The translations under genes were made by a program, and so were the position numbers. This document shows, one piece after another, positions 6,668 through 9,220 of a DNA stretch of 9,220 nucleotides (positions are counted from its first letter, which is position 1; each line of letters starts with the position of its first letter). Origin of the DNA: Deltaproteobacteria bacterium (GTDB lineage: Bacteria; Desulfobacterota; DAOWNY01); contig DAOWNY010000063.1 in the NCBI GenBank assembly GCA_030642325.1, positions 1 to 9,220 on the forward strand, given 5' to 3'. The notes below the pieces were generated by a model, which was not told the DNA's origin, ran no database searches, and worked only from the letters and a program-made list of their open reading frames with translations.

Positions 6668-6958
6668 TCAGTTATCCTTGTTCTTTGCCTCCTCAAGGAT
6701 TTTTTCCAGTTCAGTGGTGATTTTATTCAATTCCAGGTTGATTTCCTCCCTGCCAATAATCCCCTTTTCTACTAAAATTCGGATCAAAGCATTGAGGGTT
6801 AATGTCTCCATTTGTATGACCTGTGCATACTGATTAAGCTGGGGCTTGCATGTACGGTCAAAGTAATGGCGGGAGCAAATTGATGATGTTGCAACGCTTA
6901 TGAACAGAACTACAATAAAAGTCGTAATCATAGTCCTCGGCTTAATGGTGTCACTCAC
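6668..6958 (-). CDS. Small single-span membrane protein of unknown function
   Basis: From the chosen start this is 96 residues. A hydrophobic segment (ITTFIVVLFISVATSSI) lies near the N-terminus. A polar, mostly helical region follows, rich in Leu/Ile/Glu/Lys, with the pattern LNALIRILVEKGIIGREEINLELNKITTELEKILEE, which reads as two helices or a short coiled coil. The segment LVEKGII..EEI resembles a motif seen in many short uncharacterised bacterial proteins, but I cannot name a family. It could be a membrane anchor or a signal-anchored periplasmic helix pair. The GTG at 6958 is chosen because AAAGG lies 9 bases upstream; the ATG at 6967 directly touches that AAAGG and leaves no spacer. It follows the M16 remnant by about 65 bp on the same strand and may share its transcript. 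The ~250 bp between it and the deaminase holds no gene I can support. Confidence 0.65.
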   Translation of the reverse strand: MSDTIKPRTMITTFIVVLFISVATSSICSRHYFDRTCKPQLNQYAQVIQMETLTLNALIRILVEKGIIGREEINLELNKITTELEKILEEAKNKDN

Positions 6959-7023
6959 AGTATCCATCCTTTCGTATAGTTATTTTCCAATCAATGCCTT
7001 TTTTCCTGCTAATTTATCTCTTT

Positions 7024-7479
7024 TCATCTTCCATCCCCTTCCAGCTCAATCGTACGAACTTTGCCAAATTTCGAAAGGGTTCCGTCAAATCCTTTTTTAT
7101 TTCCCACCTCCACTTTCATTAACACCCCGACATATTCCAGCCGGCCGCTAACCTCTTTCGGGCTTAATGAAGCAGTTCCTCCGATTCGCATTACATTACC
7201 GGTAATTTCGGCCAATCCGGATTTTTTTGGGGGGTCATAAACCGAACCTGTCCGGATTATTGCCGTTAAGTTGACCAGGGGAAGTTCATGGTCCTCTAAG
7301 ATGAACAATGTCATCCCGTTTTTTAAAACCACCCTATCCCCCATTGGAGGAGAAAATACTACTGATGGAAAAACCATATCCCGGGGGTGGTCTTCCGCCT
7401 TAATGGGCAGGCATTGCAAAAGGGTGCCGACCAATACAATAAAAAAAAGGGTGTCTGAAATCAATTTATTCTTCACCAT
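7024..7479 (-). pseudogene. M16 (insulinase-family) peptidase remnant with large internal deletion
   Basis: This 151-residue ORF begins with a good signal peptide (KNK, hydrophobic core LFFIVLVGTLL, likely cleavage after PIKA). It continues with the M16 N-terminal signature: RVVLKNGMTLFILEDHELPLVNL (split here across residues 49-71), then IIRTGSVYDPP, GLAEITGNVMRIGGT and SLSPKEV..RLEYVG. M16 proteins of this kind are usually about 400-500 residues. Here the sequence changes abruptly near residues 117-123 to VEVGNKKGFDGTLSKFGKV, which resembles the extreme C-terminal end of these proteins (VVVGNKE.FD.PLS.FG.V). About 300 residues therefore seem to be missing, with the frame kept. The HxxEH zinc site is absent; the equivalent place reads GLAEITG, as in non-catalytic M16 partners. 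The ATG at 7479 follows GGAG by 6 bases. An ATG at 7551 (AGG 5 bases upstream) would add 24 polar residues ahead of the signal peptide. It may be a decayed gene or a reduced secreted domain. Confidence 0.75.
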
Positions 7480-7591
7480 AAAAAGCTCCGACAAAAAACC
7501 ATTTTTTTGATGCCTTAATGACGCTTTGTCCCATTTGTCTTTCCTTGACATCTTTACCTGCTTATAATAATCTGGTTAAAATTGGATTTTT

Positions 7592-7604
7592 AGCCTTAAA
7601 GGCT
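7592..7604. repeat. Palindrome AGCCTT-A-AAGGCT in divergent intergenic region
   Basis: A perfect 6-1-6 inverted repeat lies between the divergent M16 remnant and mtaB. It is not followed by a T-run on either strand, so it is not a classical terminator. On the plus strand it sits between a weak TTGGAT and TATTCT spaced 17 bases apart, so it could be an operator. This is a low-confidence reading. Confidence 0.35.
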
Positions 7605-7616
7605 TATTCTCGAAGG

Positions 7617-7662
7617 TTTAGACATATCATTCCGATTTCTCCCCCCCCTCAACATGTCTCAA
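7617..7662 (+). repeat. Imperfect inverted repeat flanking a C8 run, followed by a T-run
   Basis: The arms TTTAGACATAT (around 7617-7627) and ACATGTCTCAA (7652-7662) pair at about 9 of 11 positions, including a perfect AGACAT/ATGTCT core. The loop includes CCCCCCCC (7641-7648), and a run of nine T begins just after the right arm. On the plus strand this could be a weak terminator or attenuator ahead of mtaB; the ~24-base loop makes that uncertain. The rest of the 7552-7734 gap is AT-rich and holds no gene that I can see. Confidence 0.3.
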
Positions 7663-7734
7663 TCTTTTTTTTTAAAACCAATTTATAAGTATAGATAAAA
7701 GTGGTTAATATTTCAAGTAAAATAAGGCAATTAA

Positions 7735-9048
7735 TTGAAAAATACCGTTGCAGTTGCTACTTTGGGTTGTAAAGTAAATCAATATGAATCGGCCGTCATC
7801 CGGGAAAGTTTTCAAAAAAGGGGCTATCAGCTTGTCTCTTTCGGTGATAAGGCCCAGGTTTATATTATTAATACCTGCACCATTACGAAAAAAACTGATT
7901 ATCAGTCCCGCCAGCTGATCCGCAGAGCCAAAAAACTGAATCCAAGTTCCACTATTGTTGTTACTGGCTGCTATGCCCAGGTATTTCCGGAAGAAATTGA
8001 ACGGATCACCGGGGTTCACTATATCCTGGGAAATTCATATAAGGATAAAATCGTAGATCTGGTCGGGGGTTCTTTAGGAAAAGGCTACCCCCATATCTTA
8101 GTGAGTCCGGTTGGGCAGGAAGATATTTTTATGGATTCGGCAATTGATGGACTTTCCAGCCCCACCAGACCCCCGATAAAAATACAGGATGGATGTAATG
8201 CCTCCTGTTCCTACTGCATAATTCCTCTTGCCAGAGGATCCAGCCGAAGCAAAAAACCTGAAGCGGTGGTTGAAGAGATTTCTCATCTCGCCCGCCTGGG
8301 ATTTAAAGAAGTAATTCTAACCGGTATTCATTTGGGTGCCTACGGACTGGACCTTCAGCCAAAAACCACCCTGCTTAACCTTATTCAACAATTGGAAAAA
8401 AAGAGGGTTATCAATCGAATAAGGCTCAGTTCCATCGAACCAACTGAATTGAATAAGGAAGTGATCGATTGTATCTCCTCTTCCGAAATGATTTGTCCCC
8501 ATCTCCATATTCCCCTCCAAAGCGGGGACGATGGCATCCTAAAGACGATGAACCGCATGTACTGCGTAAGTTTCTTTGAAGAATTAATTCAGAATTTAGT
8601 CGAAAAAATACAGGGGCTGTCAATCGGACTCGATGTTATAGTGGGGTTTCCCGGGGAAGGGGTGAAAGAATTTGAAAATACCCTTACACTTCTCAAGCGG
8701 CTTTCCGTAAGCTATCTTCACGTATTTCCTTATTCCCCCCGTCCGAATACCGTTGCCGCTAAATTACCAGATCAGGTTCACGGAAAAATAGCAAAAGAAA
8801 GAAGTAAAATATTGAGGGAACTCGGTCGCCGAAAACGGGAAGAGTTTTATCGGAAATATTTAAACAGGGAACTAAACATATTGGTGGAATCCGGGAGAAA
8901 CCCGGAAACCTCACTCCTGAAAGGTTTTTCAAAGAATTATATCCCGGTCCTCATCAAGGGGGAGGATACCCTGAAAAATTGTGAATTAAAGGTAATAGTA
9001 AAAGAAGTTGAGGGTGAAAAGGTATTGGGCAGGTTATGCCGAAGCTGA
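7735..9048 (+). CDS. mtaB: tRNA ms2t6A methylthiotransferase MtaB (radical SAM)
   Basis: This 437-residue protein is a full-length member of the MiaB/RimO/MtaB family and most resembles MtaB, which adds a methylthio group to t6A37 of tRNAs reading ANN codons. The N-terminal UPF0004 domain has the three auxiliary-cluster cysteines: C12 in TLGCKVNQYES, C48 in NTCTIT and C79 in TGCYAQ. The radical SAM cluster motif CNASCSYC has C154, C158 and C161, followed by IPLARGSSRS. LSSIEP, HLHIPLQSGDD and HVFPYSPRPNT are family motifs within the SAM barrel. A C-terminal TRAM-like RNA-binding region spans about 370-435. The LGCKVNQYES string fits MtaB better than MiaB or RimO. The start is TTG at 7735, with AAGG 7 bases upstream; an in-frame TAA lies directly before it, and no ATG occurs before the LGCKVN motif. 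The enzyme is cytoplasmic and the gene appears intact. It is divergent from the M16 remnant and 39 bp ahead of the phospholipase gene. Confidence 0.95.
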   Translation: MKNTVAVATLGCKVNQYESAVIRESFQKRGYQLVSFGDKAQVYIINTCTITKKTDYQSRQLIRRAKKLNPSSTIVVTGCYAQVFPEEIERITGVHYILGNSYKDKIVDLVGGSLGKGYPHILVSPVGQEDIFMDSAIDGLSSPTRPPIKIQDGCNASCSYCIIPLARGSSRSKKPEAVVEEISHLARLGFKEVILTGIHLGAYGLDLQPKTTLLNLIQQLEKKRVINRIRLSSIEPTELNKEVIDCISSSEMICPHLHIPLQSGDDGILKTMNRMYCVSFFEELIQNLVEKIQGLSIGLDVIVGFPGEGVKEFENTLTLLKRLSVSYLHVFPYSPRPNTVAAKLPDQVHGKIAKERSKILRELGRRKREEFYRKYLNRELNILVESGRNPETSLLKGFSKNYIPVLIKGEDTLKNCELKVIVKEVEGEKVLGRLCRS

Positions 9049-9087
9049 AATACCGGTTATTTAAGAAAATAAGTGGTGGTGAAAAAT

Positions 9088-9220
9088 ATGGCTCTTAATG
9101 GCTATCGGATTGGTCTTGCGCTTGGCAGTGGTTCCGCAAGGGGTTGGTCTCACATTGGTGTTATCCGTGCCCTTGCAGAGATAGGTGTTGATGCGGATAT
9201 TGTCTGCGGATGCTCAATAG
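9088..9220 (+). CDS. Patatin-like phospholipase (RssA/NTE type), 5' end only
   Basis: The first 44 codons are visible, then the window ends. The N-terminus YRIGLALGSGSARGWSHIGVIRAL carries the glycine-rich oxyanion-hole motif of patatin-like serine hydrolases (split here across residues 6-29). The last visible residues, CGCSI, begin the nucleophile elbow GxSxG, with Ser43 as the expected nucleophile. The catalytic Asp lies beyond the edge. No signal peptide is seen, so a cytoplasmic or membrane-associated lipid acyl hydrolase is likely; the substrate is unknown. The ATG is preceded by GGTGGTG at a usable spacing. It is 39 bp downstream of mtaB on the same strand and may be co-transcribed. Confidence 0.85.
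   Translation, partial: MALNGYRIGLALGSGSARGWSHIGVIRALAEIGVDADIVCGCSI

Noticed and set aside
1..9220. CRISPR array, tRNA/rRNA gene, insertion sequence, toxin-antitoxin or phage gene
   Set aside because: No regularly spaced short repeats, no RNA gene signature, no transposase or integrase motifs and no target-site duplications were seen.

Overview
The window looks like chromosomal DNA from a Gram-negative-type, probably anaerobic or facultative bacterium of moderate GC content. The clues are a sigma-54-dependent response regulator, a membrane histidine kinase with a c-type heme motif in its extracytoplasmic domain, an SBBP/PKD-repeat surface protein, and a methylthioadenosine/S-adenosylhomocysteine (MTA/SAH) deaminase next to a PfkB kinase. 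This mix is common in Desulfobacterota and related phyla. That placement is an inference from gene content, not a phylogenetic result.

Layout from left to right. (1) Positions 3-1061, plus strand: the 3' part of a large secreted or surface protein, with SBBP beta-propeller-type repeats, two almost identical PKD domains and a short Trp-rich tail. (2) Positions 3978-1118, minus strand: a two-gene signalling operon, a CxxCH-containing sensor kinase followed 14 bp later by an NtrC-type response regulator, convergent with (1). (3) Positions 6415-4138, minus strand: an MTA/SAH deaminase-type amidohydrolase overlapping a PfkB-family kinase. The kinase lacks any normal start codon at its conserved N-terminus and appears to start at ATT. 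A good sigma-70-like promoter lies upstream. (4) Positions 7479-6668, minus strand: a secreted M16-peptidase remnant in which an N-terminal piece is joined directly to a C-terminal tail, then a small single-span membrane protein of unknown function. (5) Positions 7552-7734: a divergent intergenic region with palindromes and homopolymer runs. (6) Positions 7735-9220, plus strand: the tRNA methylthiotransferase MtaB, then the first 44 codons of a patatin-like phospholipase, cut by the window edge.

How the genes may work together. The kinase and regulator form a self-contained pathway in which a heme-bearing sensor (redox, gas or ligand) would drive sigma-54 transcription; its targets are not visible here. 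The deaminase and kinase plausibly form a nucleoside-salvage pair that deaminates SAM-derived nucleosides and phosphorylates a resulting nucleoside or sugar. MtaB acts in tRNA modification and is unrelated to its neighbours. I found no RNA genes, CRISPR arrays, insertion sequences or known anti-phage genes. The items most worth a second look are the ATT start, the internally deleted M16 gene, the heme-motif kinase and the Trp-rich C-terminus.
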